Below are positions 1 through 11,163 of a stretch of 64,000 nt of DNA, in pieces. The notes below the pieces were generated by a model. It made no database searches. It was not told the DNA's origin and saw nothing but the letters and a program-made list of their open reading frames with translations. The stretch spans positions 95,359 through 159,358 of the forward strand of contig JAULBX010000448.1 in the NCBI GenBank assembly GCA_032358255.1. Reading direction: 5' to 3'. The stretch's first letter is position 1, and each line of letters begins with the position of its first letter. The position numbers and the translations under genes were made by a program. This stretch comes from Heterotrichella gracilis. Lineage: Eukaryota; Sar; Xanthophyceae; Tribonematales; Xanthonemataceae.

Positions 1-1212
1 GTGTATGCATGTATATGAGGGCGACATACGCCATGCTTGTTAAGGTTTGCAGTTGGCTGGTTGTGTACATGGCTGCAAAGCCCTCCCTAATAAGAGGGGA
101 CTGGTATGCTACAGTGACACAGGCAGTAGGACTAAACAGCGGTGCAAGCCCACTAGGTATTGCAGCCCCTGGTGAGATGCACAGTTGCGTATGCAAATAC
201 AGAATCCCTGCTTGTGTCAACAAGTCAGCACTCGATGTCCAACACATATATGCCACACTAGTCAGACTACACATGGACAGCACTTGAGCGATTTCCATCG
301 CACAGAGCTGGGCCCCTACCTGCTGTTGCGTGGCCTCAGAGCATGCGCAGCATGGAGGGTGAGCCCTTGTGCAGACTGCACAACTGGACAGAAGTGGAGA
401 GTGTGCAGCAAGCATACGTACGCAAATATATGCGCGCTTATTCAGAGTACCCAGGTGTAGACAACTGACACCCTGTGTTGTATTTGTTGCAGCGCGTGCA
501 CTAGGAGCAGCAACCAATTGGGAAAAGCAGAAGTCAAGGGGTCCCCTATAAGATGGGACGGACGGGGTCCAAACGGCAAGGTGGCACGAGTCTTACATCT
601 ACCGCTGTGCAGAGAACAAATAGGGGTCAAACTCGTGCGTTTTTGTGCGTTTTGGCCTGGCCGTTTGAACTGGGAATTTGAACTGGGTCCCCGAGAGTGA
701 AATAACTCCCCGAAATTTCGTCCAAATCCCGGCGCCGCCAAATTTCGTATCCCCATATATTTGCCCGCAAACCTCTACAACTTCCTACAACTTTCCCACC
801 AAGATGCCATGCATATGGTGCGCCCATTTCAGTGCTTAGCCAAGTGTTTTGCAGGCTTCCACCAGTGTCAGATCGCCTCTCGCGTGATCAGGTTGTGTGT
901 AGTTGCAACTGTGCTTTCGTCACTGTGCAAGCTCTGTTGCTACAGCTGGTCCAACGTGTGAGGTGCCCTTTGTGGCTGAGGTTTCAGGCCTTATCCGTCG
1001 CCCTTGCCTTGTTCAGGTGCATTTGCACCTCCGTTCCAACGTTGTTTCCATACTTGTCGAGGGAAACAAAACCTTGCGTCCGACGTACCCGTGTCGCCAA
1101 CCCCAGCAGTCGGGGGTTTGGTTCCAACTGCAAACTTGCTTCCTGCGGTTTCAAAGCCGCCCAACTTAGAACCTCGGTCCTGCTCTTCGCCCTACCCACA
1201 CATTTTGCCACA
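1..1212. other. Intergenic region upstream of the ZIP gene
   Basis: No convincing coding segment was found. The open frames here are short, overlap on both strands and resemble nothing I recognise. The 3' part should contain the promoter and 5' UTR of the ZIP gene, but no clear TATA element can be assigned. Confidence 0.5.
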
Positions 1213-2717
1213 ATGTCTCGTCACCTCGTCCTACTCGGCGTGGTGTTGAGCGCCCTGTCCCTGCATGGGGCGTCGGCGGGCGGTGATAGCCACAGCGGAG
1301 GTAACTTACACGCTGTACCCATGCTCACCACCCACTGGCATACAACAAGTACACCAGTGGCTTCTGGGTTCCTCTTTTGCTTCTTGTTGTCGTTGCCCGT
1401 CCGGTAACTTTACACCAACGGTATTTTGAAATGCGCTGCTTGGACCCACCCATGGCGTCCATCGCCAAGGGTGTATTGCCCAGGCTCTGTCTTGTCCTTG
1501 CACTCACTCCTTGCTTGCACGGTTATGGTCTCGCTAACACCTGTTTTTGTGACGGTCTCCAGAAACAAACTTCTGCGCCAAGGAGGAGCTGGTAGACTAC
1601 AGCCTGGGCCTCCACATAGGCGCTGTCTTCATCCTGCTGGGAGTCAGCCTGCTGGGATCCCTCCTCCCCGTCATCATGTCCTTTGCCTCCATCAAGAAAC
1701 ACACCTGGGTGCAGCTGGCCATCCGCATGGGCTCCTGCTTTGGCTTTGGGACCATGCTGGCCACCGGCTTCATCCACATGCTGGGCCCCGCGCACGCCAA
1801 CCTCACTAACCCCTGCATCAACAAGTTCTGGAGCGAGCAGTACTCCTCGTGGGCGTTTGTGTTCACCATCGTGGCCATCCTGTTCATGCAGCTGCTGGAC
1901 TACTTGATAGAGGTAAAATATATTATGTTTTCTGTATGACTAAAGTATTTCGCTTCATGTTTTTGCATAGTGGTATACCCCGCCCCTGATTCTAAGTCAA
2001 TTACAGGATGTGCGTTTCTTGCATACGGTAGTGCCAAGTATAATGCTCTTTTCTCTCTCATCTGTTCTACTTGCTCAAGTATTAATTTGTGTTTCTGTAT
2101 CAACTCAGGTTGTCACCAAGGTGGACTCTGACGAGGCCAGGAAGGTGTACGACCAACCCATCGGCTGCACCAAGCACACCCACTGCGACGAGGAGTCGGA
2201 GTCGCACCAGAACCTGCTGCAGCTCAAGATGGACGCCAGCCTCAACTGGTCCATGATCCTGCTGGAGGCGGGGGTGGTGCTGCACTCGGTGCTGATTGGG
2301 ATCACGCTGGGAGTCACCTCGGGCGCCAGCTTCAACACCCTGCTGGTGGCGCTCTCCTTCCACCAGTTTTTTGAGGGCTTTGCCATCGTGAGCGCGGCGG
2401 TCAACACCGGCTTCAACGCCAAGAAGTCCCTGCTCATGGCGGTGGTCTACTCCATCACCACCCCGATCGGGATCGCCATCGGGATCGGCATCCGCTCCAG
2501 CTACAACGGCAACTCCAGCGAGGCACTCCTGGTCCAGGGCATCTTTGATGCGCTATCCGCGGGCATCCTCATCTATGTGGTGCTGGTGGAGCTCGTGTCC
2601 CCAATGATGACCCACTCAAAGTGGCTCAGGGGCAGCAGCACGGGGGTGCAAATAGCGTGCTACCTGTCCTTCTATGGAGGGGCAGCGGCGCTGGCTGTTG
2701 TTGGCAAGTGGGCGTGA
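1213..2717 (+). CDS. ZIP-family divalent metal (zinc/iron) transporter
   Basis: Three exons (1213-1300, 1563-1912, 2109-2717) join in frame to about 348 aa; both introns are GT-AG. Residues 1-22 form a signal peptide. Hydrophobic segments follow on both sides of a loop that carries a small His/Cys/acid cluster (HTHCDEE), where plant ZIPs usually have a His-rich loop. The family's metal-site motifs are visible: HSVLIG near residue 205 (TM4) and HQFFEG near residue 231 (TM5). The protein ends right after the last membrane segment, as ZIPs do. Known role: moves Zn, Fe or Mn into the cytosol across the plasma membrane or an organelle membrane. The metal cannot be read from the sequence. The ATG is chosen because it opens the signal peptide and gives the correct phase (1) for intron 1. 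Confidence 0.92.
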
Positions 2718-4351
2718 ACGGTGGTCGCTTTTGAAGCAGTCACACCAGCAGCGACGACGGCAGTAGAACCTGTGGCACTGCCGTGCAGGTGGCCACTGGC
2801 GTGTTTCCCACCACAACTCTACTGCCAAGTATACTTGGCACAGCTCTGATCACAATTGCAAGATACATTGATACATTAATAGAACCCTGTTAGCACTGTC
2901 CCTTCAAGATCTGTTTACATGCCTCATCCTTACAAGGCACTGCGTCCATGCAGATGCTTTTTTCCTATGCTACAGCTTCGCAGGTGTGGTTGCTTATTGG
3001 TTTTTATTTATAGATGTAGGTGGGTGCGAACGTTCGCATCAGTTTGCCACTGCAGGCTTGACATTCATCTTCATTTTGTTTTGAAGGTACAAGAAAAGAA
3101 AGGTTGCTGCGTGACATGCCAGTTAGATGTGAGGGTTAGCCAACTAGTTGACCAGAACTATTCTAGCAAACAAGATGTTACAAGCCGCCTGATGCAAGAT
3201 ATTATTACTGTGTCTGCTCACAGATATTTTACGTCTGACTATTTGTAAGCCTATGCGGTGAACGACACCTACTACAGACTGGGGGGCGTTGCCAACTGTG
3301 ACGCAAACTTTTGTTATCTGATGCCACTGTTGTAAGGCTAAGCTTTGCCTTCCAAAGACAATGCCCAGCTGGCAATTTGTAGCTCCGATAGCTCTGACTA
3401 CACGCAGTGACTGGTGCACCTTATGTCTCACAAATGGGAAGGAAGGAATGCACAGCGAGTAGATAAGGAGCACCCGTGCAAGGCTCACCCAGTGGCAAGG
3501 GTACCTGCGCCAAGCGCCATGACTCACTCGGTGACCGGCTTGCCAACGGCATGCAGAATGCTTTTGAGTGCAAAAGGGTGGGACGTCCGATGACACCTGT
3601 TGAAAGCTTGTAGGAAGGAAGTTTTGTTTCACTGGACTGAATCCACTTTGAACCCACGCATCATGGCAGTGCCTTTGACCCACATGGCAAAGTTCGAAAT
3701 GGTATATACCGTGTCACTCGGATCGTGCATGCTGTGGCACGATAGCTACCACTTCAAATTATACTACAACTTATAGCAACCTGTCGGTAGTGGTGCTTTT
3801 GCCCCTGTATATATGCATGCATGTCTCAGACCTTGGTGCAGACATGTGTGCATGCGGTTGCTGAGGTCAACGAGCATCCGGCGTAGTGTGTTGGCTTCGT
3901 GAGGACATATGCATATACCTAGTTTCACTCAACTGCATGTAAAATATATGGGCACCCCCCCCGTGTTTGATGTGCCTCGGCGGACGTTTGCATGCCCTGC
4001 ATGCATGCATGCATGCATACTGTGCGCTACGAATGACCCTTTTTTTGAACCTGTGTCCATGCCGGGTGCAGACCATGATACATCCTGCGTATCCATCTCA
4101 ATGGTATGAAAGTTTGAGGTTCAATTCGACCACTAGCCCGCAAGCACTTGTCTGCAGGTGCCTTGTCTTTGTGCTGCAGCTGGGCTATATTTCTTGGCTT
4201 GTACGAGAGAATACATTGCAAACCTACATCAGCTTGTGTAAGCCATAGATCACATGCCCACCTGCCACACTATGTTCTGCGAGTAGGTTTGCTGCCGTTA
4301 AACACTACTATTTGCTGCCGTTTGCTGCCATTAGACACATATGCCTGCGAC
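2718..4351. other. Intergenic region, no gene seen
   Basis: An antisense open frame of 179 codons (3144-3683) has no recognisable domain and biased composition, so I do not call it. The region also holds ATGC-type simple repeats at 3808-3822 and 3999-4020. Confidence 0.5.
3999..4020. repeat. (ATGC)n simple repeat
   Basis: A run of about five ATGC units. Shorter TATGCATGCATG-like runs recur elsewhere (near 3810, 25050, 30675, 34205, 34345, 37078, 37105, 39715, 39875, 46990), all outside identified exons. Confidence 0.8.
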
Positions 4352-6790
4352 ATGGCCTTCCCCAGAACCTTACGAATCGCGGTGTTTCTTGAGCACGGGT
4401 TCAGCTCTTCACTGCTCAGGGAACCCCCCCGACATTCAAGCAGGGAAGAACTGCTGCGCCGCCACGAAGCACTCCTGGAACGCCCCGTGCCTCCTGATGA
4501 GTTTGCACATTGACAGCCACCAGAGGATGCCAATGGGTCCTATGGTGACCTGTTTGAGTTTGCCAAGCCTCCTGTAGGGATGCCGGCAGACGTGGGGCAG
4601 CTGAGGGTCATGCACGTCAGCGGGCTGTCGGCAGGGACGTCCTTGGGCAGGGTGTACCGCGGGAGGGTGTTGCCTGGAACCCTCGTGGTGCCTCCAGCCA
4701 TGGACACAGGTGCGTCCAGGCCTTTCCACTAGGACCTCTTATCCCCATTGCTGTCGCCACCCCTAGCTTAAGCCAGACCTGCTGATCAACGAGGTCACAG
4801 TACAAGCCTGCACAGCCTTGCATGCATATATATGCACCGGCTCCCCTCGACAGGACCTATGCAAGCAACCCCATGTCATGTGACTTTTAGCCAACATCTA
4901 TTGGTATCGCTTGAAAGTGCCGCATATGGCATACAAGCAATACAGACAGACCAGCAGTTAACCTTGCATGCATTGTGCAACCCCTTGCAATGTCTCCTTT
5001 GGTGGTCTTTTGCCGACAGTGTGCTCATGTGAATGCGCTGGCAATGAAGAAGGCCTTAAATAAGGTTCTAGATATACCACATTCTGCATATATATACACA
5101 TATAGGCTATATATCAAGTAGCTTCTGAGGCCATTCGTACAGCCCACGCCTCTGCCAATGAGTGGGATTGTCCCACTGCCACAACTCCCCACCCTTGCAG
5201 CGGTGCACACCATCCTGGAGGATGAATTTGGGGATGTGGTGCCCCTGACCATGTACAAGATGTTTCCCAAGTGCCACTCCTACCCGGAGCGTCTGGAGGC
5301 TGCAAGGAGCAAGTTTGGCCAAGGCAAGGTGGTGGCAATGGTTGAGCCGCTGTTCAAGGTGATGCCAGGCTTGGAGCTGGGGATACGCGTGGACAACCCC
5401 AAGGAGGTGAGGTGTGGGCAATCCTTGCAAGGCACGTGCATGGCATGAGGTGTGGGCAACCCTTGCAAGGCACGTGCATGGCATGCGGTGGTTGCTTCGG
5501 AGCATGTCTTTGTGCACATGGAATTGCTGTGCACATCCAGGAATGCACATTCGCTACTGGACGGCTGGTTGTTGTCCTGCCCAGCTTGATGAGGAGCGCG
5601 TGGCGACAGGAAGAAAGGGTGCACAATTGCGTGCCGCCAGTGCATGCTTGCAAATGCATGGCACAGGAGGGATGGCGATTTTCTGCCGTTACAATGCAGG
5701 GTGTACTGTCTTTTAAAGAGCACTTGCATGTGACCCACCTGAAGTCGTTGGCATACCCGCCAGCACTGTGGTCTGCCAGCCCGTTTGCGCGTTGATTTCC
5801 TTAAAAAATGGCGCAGCACGTCAGTACCAATGCGAGTACGTATGCGGTCGTTGCATTGTGATTGTGCCGCATGCTCAGTGCACTCAGTATCACCGTCTGG
5901 TAGCATGAAAGCTGGTGGGTGCAATGCAAACCATTGAACACAAGGGTAACACAGACTTACCAGCCGCTGGGCCACTGTAGCGTAAATCGGAGCGGGACTG
6001 ATTGACCAGCGTAGGTGCCAGTCTTCATTATACAATTATGTCTTTACCGATTGACTGATACTGCACTTGGTGGCACTTGCAACTGCAGCCATGCATGTGC
6101 TTCCCCTTGAATACCTTTAAAACTGGTGTCATGCCTAGCTAGCACCATGTTCCTTTTCGAAAACCACCAATGCTCCCTGATGCGCAGGTGCTTTTCCTCG
6201 AACGCCAAGTCCCCACAGCCTCAGAGTAGTGGCACACCACAGCCCAGGGACAGCTTCACAACAACCCACCTGATGGCGCCCTCCCCTGCTTCTAAGTGCT
6301 GGGGAGAGTGTTCATCGCCCAGGCGGAATTCTGCCTGCAGCCGGGGTAGCCCATGGTTGGAGAGGGTGCAGCGGGCTTGGCCGCAAGGACATTTGTGCCT
6401 GGGCTCCATGCATCAGCGTAGATCTTGTGACAGCACGCAAGACAGCGCATCCCCCTCGTGCACATGAAGCTGGCGCAGCAAGACACCACGTCAATGTTGT
6501 CTCCAGCAGTTTCAAAATTTTTTCAGGTTTGTCAGACTTGTCCCCGGGCTAGCCTGTCCACCCCAGCAGAAGCAGGAGGAACAAGACAATTTGCAAAGGA
6601 GGGCACAGCAGCAGGAGCAGATGCAGCAGCAACAAAACTAATGCAGTGACCGCTGGCCAATCCACAACAGACCCTTCCTCCTATGCGTGTTGTGTGGGGC
6701 GGTACACAGCTTGCCGCCAAATATGTGCCCACATGCGGGGGCTGCGCAAACAAATATCTCAGAACCCTCATCTCTGGCGCACAATATTAA
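4352..6790 (+). pseudogene. Decayed tandem copy of the TPR-RING gene at 7478-10439
   Basis: Segments match the intact downstream gene in order. 4352-4710 matches its exon 1, including a start in the same context (gacATGG). 5199-5407 matches exon 2, with the VHTILEDE, GDV and EP-FKVMP-LELGIRVDN blocks. 6187-6300 matches the start of exon 3, and 6540-6770 matches the end of exon 4. Lesions: an in-frame TGA at 4511-4513 with homology continuing past it, stops in the exon 3 match, loss of most of the TPR region, and a RING remnant (near 6680-6760) lacking most of its cysteine ligands. A non-functional duplicate is the simplest reading; a short N-terminal product is possible but unlikely. Confidence 0.85.
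5411..5486 (+). repeat. 38-bp direct tandem repeat, two copies
   Basis: Two adjacent 38-bp units (5411-5448 and 5449-5486) differ by one base. They begin at the 3' end of the exon 2 remnant of the pseudogene and include its donor-like GGTGTG, so this is another duplication at an exon end. Confidence 0.9.
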
Positions 6791-6817
6791 TTAATTGCAA
6801 GTATTCAAGGTGTATAT

Positions 6818-6863
6818 ATAGAGCCTTTTAGGGGTATTGAATAGAGCCTTTTAGGGGTATCGA
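6818..6863. repeat. 23-bp tandem repeat, two copies
   Basis: Units at 6818-6840 and 6841-6863 differ by one base and contain TTTTAGGGG. They lie just past the pseudogene. Confidence 0.85.
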
Positions 6864-7477
6864 ATTTTGGAGGTTATTGCTGGTATGTTAAGTTCTGCTT
6901 TGCATGCAGTGCACTGCGCCAGTTAGTTTGTGTATATATGGCACAAACCACTTCATTTCAGTATAGGATTGTACCGAGTACAAGTCATTGCATGGCCATG
7001 GGCAGCGCCTGGTGCGCCAGCATATATATAGCCCTTCAAATATTCCTAGGTAATTAGATTTGGCTGCATGCCACCTAGTACTAGGTGTTAACTAGGTGGG
7101 TACTAGATTAGTACTCAACCTGCAGGACTGTTGCCAAATTAATCGTGAGTCACCGCAGTGCACCAAAAACACACCTCAAACTTGACCAGGCCTGTAAAAG
7201 GTAGAATACTTCCACCCTAAAACCTATAGACCCTAATTGTAAACCCTAACTGTAAACCCTCCAGTGCTGCCAGCATGCCCGTGTAGACACGGGTCCGCTA
7301 GGTTGTTGCAACATAGGTTTATCTGGCAAAAGGCCCTTTTGCCATCCACACCTAACGCAAGTAGTTGCAGAACGTTTAACCAGTAGCTGCTGTCAAGGGC
7401 GAGTTGAGCGCTGGAACACAGTTGGTGCCCTTAAAACAGTGTTGCGACAATTGTATATGTATGCGCATGGCCTCGAC
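6864..7477. other. Intergenic region upstream of the TPR-RING gene
   Basis: No coding segment was seen. CTAGGT/ACCTAG-rich sequence lies near 7045-7110, and degenerate CCCTAA repeats lie at 7215-7260. The promoter of the downstream gene should be here. Confidence 0.5.
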
Positions 7478-10439
7478 ATGGATTTTTTGGACTTGTTCAG
7501 GTTGCTCACGGCCAGTGAGCGCCCCCACCGTTCAAGCAGGGCAGCGCTGGTGCGTCACCACGAAACGTTTCTAGCACATTCCGTGCCCACTCATGAGTAC
7601 GAGCACCGAAAAAGCGATGACCTGTGCGTCAAGCCTCCTCGACAGATGCCTGAAGATGTGGGGGCCCTGCGGCCTATCTCCATCAGGGAGCTGTCCACAG
7701 GGGAGTCCAAGGGCCAGGTACACCGCGGGAGGGTTTTGCGTGGAACACTGGTGGTACCCCCAGGCATTGAGAGAGGTGAGTTGTATGCCATTTGCGTGCA
7801 TTGACTTCCCCGCACGGACTTTCCTGTGTCACACATTGGCCTGCAGCTGATTGCATCATGCAGTGCACTTATGCATGGCCATATCTCTCCTGGAGGCTCA
7901 GCAGGAGTGTGTACACAGATCTCTGATAGCTGCTGAGGCAAGGCATCTATATATACCCAACGCATGCAACTATGTTTCTGATAGCCAACTGGAGTCTGGC
8001 ACATGTAAGTACCTTGATTCCCCACTGGCTAGCACTGTTTGAAAACAGGCCTGTCATGCCAACGCTGTACAACCGCCCACTACTGCAGCAGTGCACACCA
8101 TCCTGGAGGATGAGGACGGGGATGTGCTGCCCCTCAACCTGTACAACATGCTTCCAGAGTGCCTGTATCCCATGCAATTGGGGATGGCAAGGAGCATATA
8201 TCCAAAGGGCACAAAGGTGGCGATAGTTGAGCCATTCTACAAGGTGATGCCAGACGGGGAGCTGGGAGTGCGCGTGGACAACAGGGATGAGGTGAGGCGT
8301 GGGTGTGAGGATTGCCCACCTGAGGTGCTTTCTGCCTGCTGGGGTCCTGTGCAGAATCTGATGTGGTGAGGATGTGCACTCTGCGCATCATACTAACATT
8401 GCTGCTGCAATGCCACAATTGCATGCGGCCCACCTGGTGTTGCCCTGGTGCAAGCTAGTGGATATGCTCGACGTTGTTTATGCACGAATCACCCGCCCTG
8501 GACTTTTTCCCTACAATTTCCTAATATGATATATTTGTTTCAATGCTTTTGAGCTCAAAGCATTGACTGGCACCAACATGAGCCCAGCCACAACCTGCTG
8601 GCCGCCATGCGGCATCAATGTACCAACCATCATGCGCTTCTTTAGCTAGCATGGCTGCTCATTCAGATAAAATTCCAATGCAATTATTTGATATTTGCCA
8701 TTTGACAACGTCTGCACCGTTTAGGTGATTGCGACCACATTTCTTCGTGAGCACCAGATGTAGATTGTGCCATGCTACAATGTGCCATGCTAAGATTCGA
8801 TATTTATCCTCCCCGTTGCGCAGGTGGTCTTCCTGGACAGCTTGGGCCCCACAACACTCGAGCAATGGCACACCAAAGCCCAGGCACATCTGGACAACGA
8901 CACGCCCAAACGCGCCCTCCCCTGCTTCCAGCGCGCCCTGAAAATGTCATCGCAGGCTGCCAACCAGGACAGCATCCTCCCCTCACTCCTGCTCAATCTG
9001 GCTGCATGCCACCTGGAGCTTCAGCAGCCAGCGCAGGCACTGGAGTACGCCATGGCGGCACTGGCGGTGGATCCTGGGCTTGACAAGGGGTGGTACCGAG
9101 CGGCAGTTGCGCTGGAGGCGCTTGGAGAGGCCAGTGCTGCGCTGTGGTGCTGCAACCAGGTGGGCAGTGGTGGCATCCTGCTTTGAAATTTGTTCTAAGG
9201 ATCTCAATTGTTGTTTTTGGAATAGGGGCCCACTTGTTGTACATTTTGTTGCTTGTTCTTTCAACTAAAATAATTTCCAGATCCTCACTGGCAGTACTGG
9301 TACTGTTACCCTGGCGCAATGACGCAGACATCCCGACCCATACATTTATTATTTGATTGATTTGGCACCTTGAACCCTAAAAGATGAGCACTAAGCTCAT
9401 TTCAGTTGTCCTGGGGGTGTAAATGGCCCTGGATCCAGGGCGATCCACACCGCGGGGCAAAATACCTTTCAAGAGTCCTTTTCACATTGACTATCGCCAG
9501 ATTGCATGAATAACATCAAAGGTGGCACCACTGCAGGTGGACGGCGCGGGTGATAACCGCGACCCAAAGGTGGAGACGCTGCGCAGCAAGCTGCAGGTGA
9601 GGCATGGGTCCGACAGGATGGGTAGCGCAAGCAGGGCTGATGTTGTGCAGCACCTGGTGCAGACGCTCGCAGCCGCACCGCCGCAGCCGCCAGCACAGCT
9701 TGGCGACGCACCGCCAGCCGCCGCCCCACAGGCCGCGCTGCCACGCAAGGAGGCTGGGAACAGCCTTTTCAAGGGCAAGCTCTATTCCGAGGCTGCTGCT
9801 GAGTACCACCGTGCTCTGACATGCCTGCGCTCATCTGTGGAGCTGCTTGTGGGGTGCGCCAACTGCCAAGTGAAGCTTGATGGGGAGTGTGTGGCTGCCG
9901 CATGGAGCGCATCGGCTGCCGTGGTGGTCAATCCTCACTTGGCAGTTGCCCACCATGCATTGGTGGAGGCTTGCCTGCAGCTGGGGTGGGTGGGAGAGGC
10001 GGGCGCAGCCGTCAAGACCGCGCTCAGATTCTCACCTGGTGACGATTGGCTGGTGTCAATGCATCTGCTCATCTTGGATAGGATGCCGTCTGAGCACCCA
10101 GTGGGACCTGGGACCTCTGCATCACCGGGCAGGGCAGGTGGGGGTGATGAAGTGGGTGCAGCCAGGCAGGGTGCCCATGCCAGTCCCAGCAAAAGCAAGA
10201 GGAAAAAGGACAGCAGGAGGGCCAAGCGGGAGCAACAGCAGCAGCAGAACTCCAGCATGAGCGCTGGCCCATCCACACCTGACCCCTCCTCTGGTGCGTG
10301 TGTGGTGTGCTTTGATCAGGAATGCGAGGTGGTGTTCACAGCCTGCGGCCACATGTGTGCATGCTCAGCCTGCGCAATCAGGCTTTCCAGCTGTCCACTC
10401 TGCCGCGTTCAGTCCAAGGCCATCAAGGTGTTTCGGTAG
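7478..10439 (+). CDS. TPR protein with C-terminal RING finger, putative E3 ubiquitin ligase
   Basis: Four exons (7478-7775, 8089-8291, 8824-9159, 9537-10439) join in frame to about 579 aa. Residues 1-180 hold a conserved block (ILEDEDGDVLPLNLYN, then KGTKVAIVEPFYKV and GVRVDN). From memory this resembles the region ahead of the TPRs in fungal and algal TPR-SET proteins. TPR-like helices follow in exon 3 (LLNLAACHLELQQPAQALEYA) and exon 4 (KEAGNSLFKGKLYSEAAAEYHRAL). After a low-complexity Lys/Gln-rich linker, residues 534-579 form a C3HC4 RING with all eight ligands (C-x2-C-x11-C-x-H-x3-C-x2-C-x6-C-x2-C). No SET domain is present. The start at 7478 is chosen for its gacATGG context, shared with the pseudogene copy; an in-frame ATG also lies at 7457. 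Likely role: ubiquitin ligase with TPR partner binding. Substrate unknown. Confidence 0.85.
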
Positions 10440-10542
10440 ACCAATGCGCATTGGATTTTCCCTGACCAGACTGCAGTTCAGGGTTCAGGGGTTAGGGTTT
10501 AGGTTAGGTATCGGTAGACCATTGCGCATCGGATTTCCCTGA
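10434..10542 (+). repeat. Duplicated 3' end of the TPR-RING gene
   Basis: About 31 bp starting at the stop codon (10434-10465) recur at 10512-10542. Between the copies is a degenerate telomere-like stretch (TTAGGGTTTAGGTTAGG, 10490-10510). Confidence 0.8.
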
Positions 10543-10565
10543 ACAGTTCTACGGTTTTGTGCTAG

Positions 10566-11163
10566 GGTTGCCTCGATGGTAGACACACACCTGTGTGCAT
10601 CAATTGAACTTTCGTGAAACCTGTCAAGTTGAGCAGCGTTGTAAAAGGAAGCAGATTCTGAAGTTGATGTGGGTTTCAGTTATTTTGCACACTGTCAGTC
10701 TGTCATCATGTCCTGGACCATCGCATGGACCATGCGATGTTGCCGTATTACCTCTTCAAGAGGTACGTTTTCATACAGTGTATTTTAATGCATACTGCTC
10801 AGCCCCGGGCAGCCCGCTGACGATGCACTAAGCCTTGCCATGGGCACTGGTCATACCGGCATCTGAGCATACAGCAGGCTTGTGGTACTTCACAAAATGA
10901 TGATCGAGTGCAATTGGTACTGAGTCATACTGGTAGCAGTGTTATCAAAAATTGCTATATCACAGCCACTGTTCAATTTGTAGAGCAGAGGAGGCCAGTG
11001 CCATATGCAATATTGCCATACATGGTTGCTTATTACGGCAGAGGCCCTCGCTGCCCAATGGCCAATCTCAAGCCCCTCGGTAACCACTTTTGGGGGCCCC
11101 TTTTGAAAAGTAAATGTTTAGAGTTTAGAGAAACGTCTCCTGAAATGTATAGCTGATAATGCC
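10566..11163. other. Intergenic region between convergent genes
   Basis: No gene seen. This is the 3' flank of the TPR-RING gene (+) and of the F-box pseudogene (-). Confidence 0.5.

Noticed and set aside
3144-3683. 179-codon minus-strand open frame
   Set aside because: No recognisable domain, unusual composition, no splice or start support; likely chance.
4110-4135. tRNA-like GGTTCAATTCGACC box
   Set aside because: No matching acceptor stem, anticodon arm or A box could be found around it.
5280-6035. 251-codon minus-strand open frame
   Set aside because: It overlaps the TPR-RING pseudogene and its 38-bp repeat; no domain, repetitive composition.
7439-7477. Start of the TPR-RING gene at 7439
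   Set aside because: The codon there is GTG. The ATG at 7478 has a better context and is matched in the pseudogene copy.
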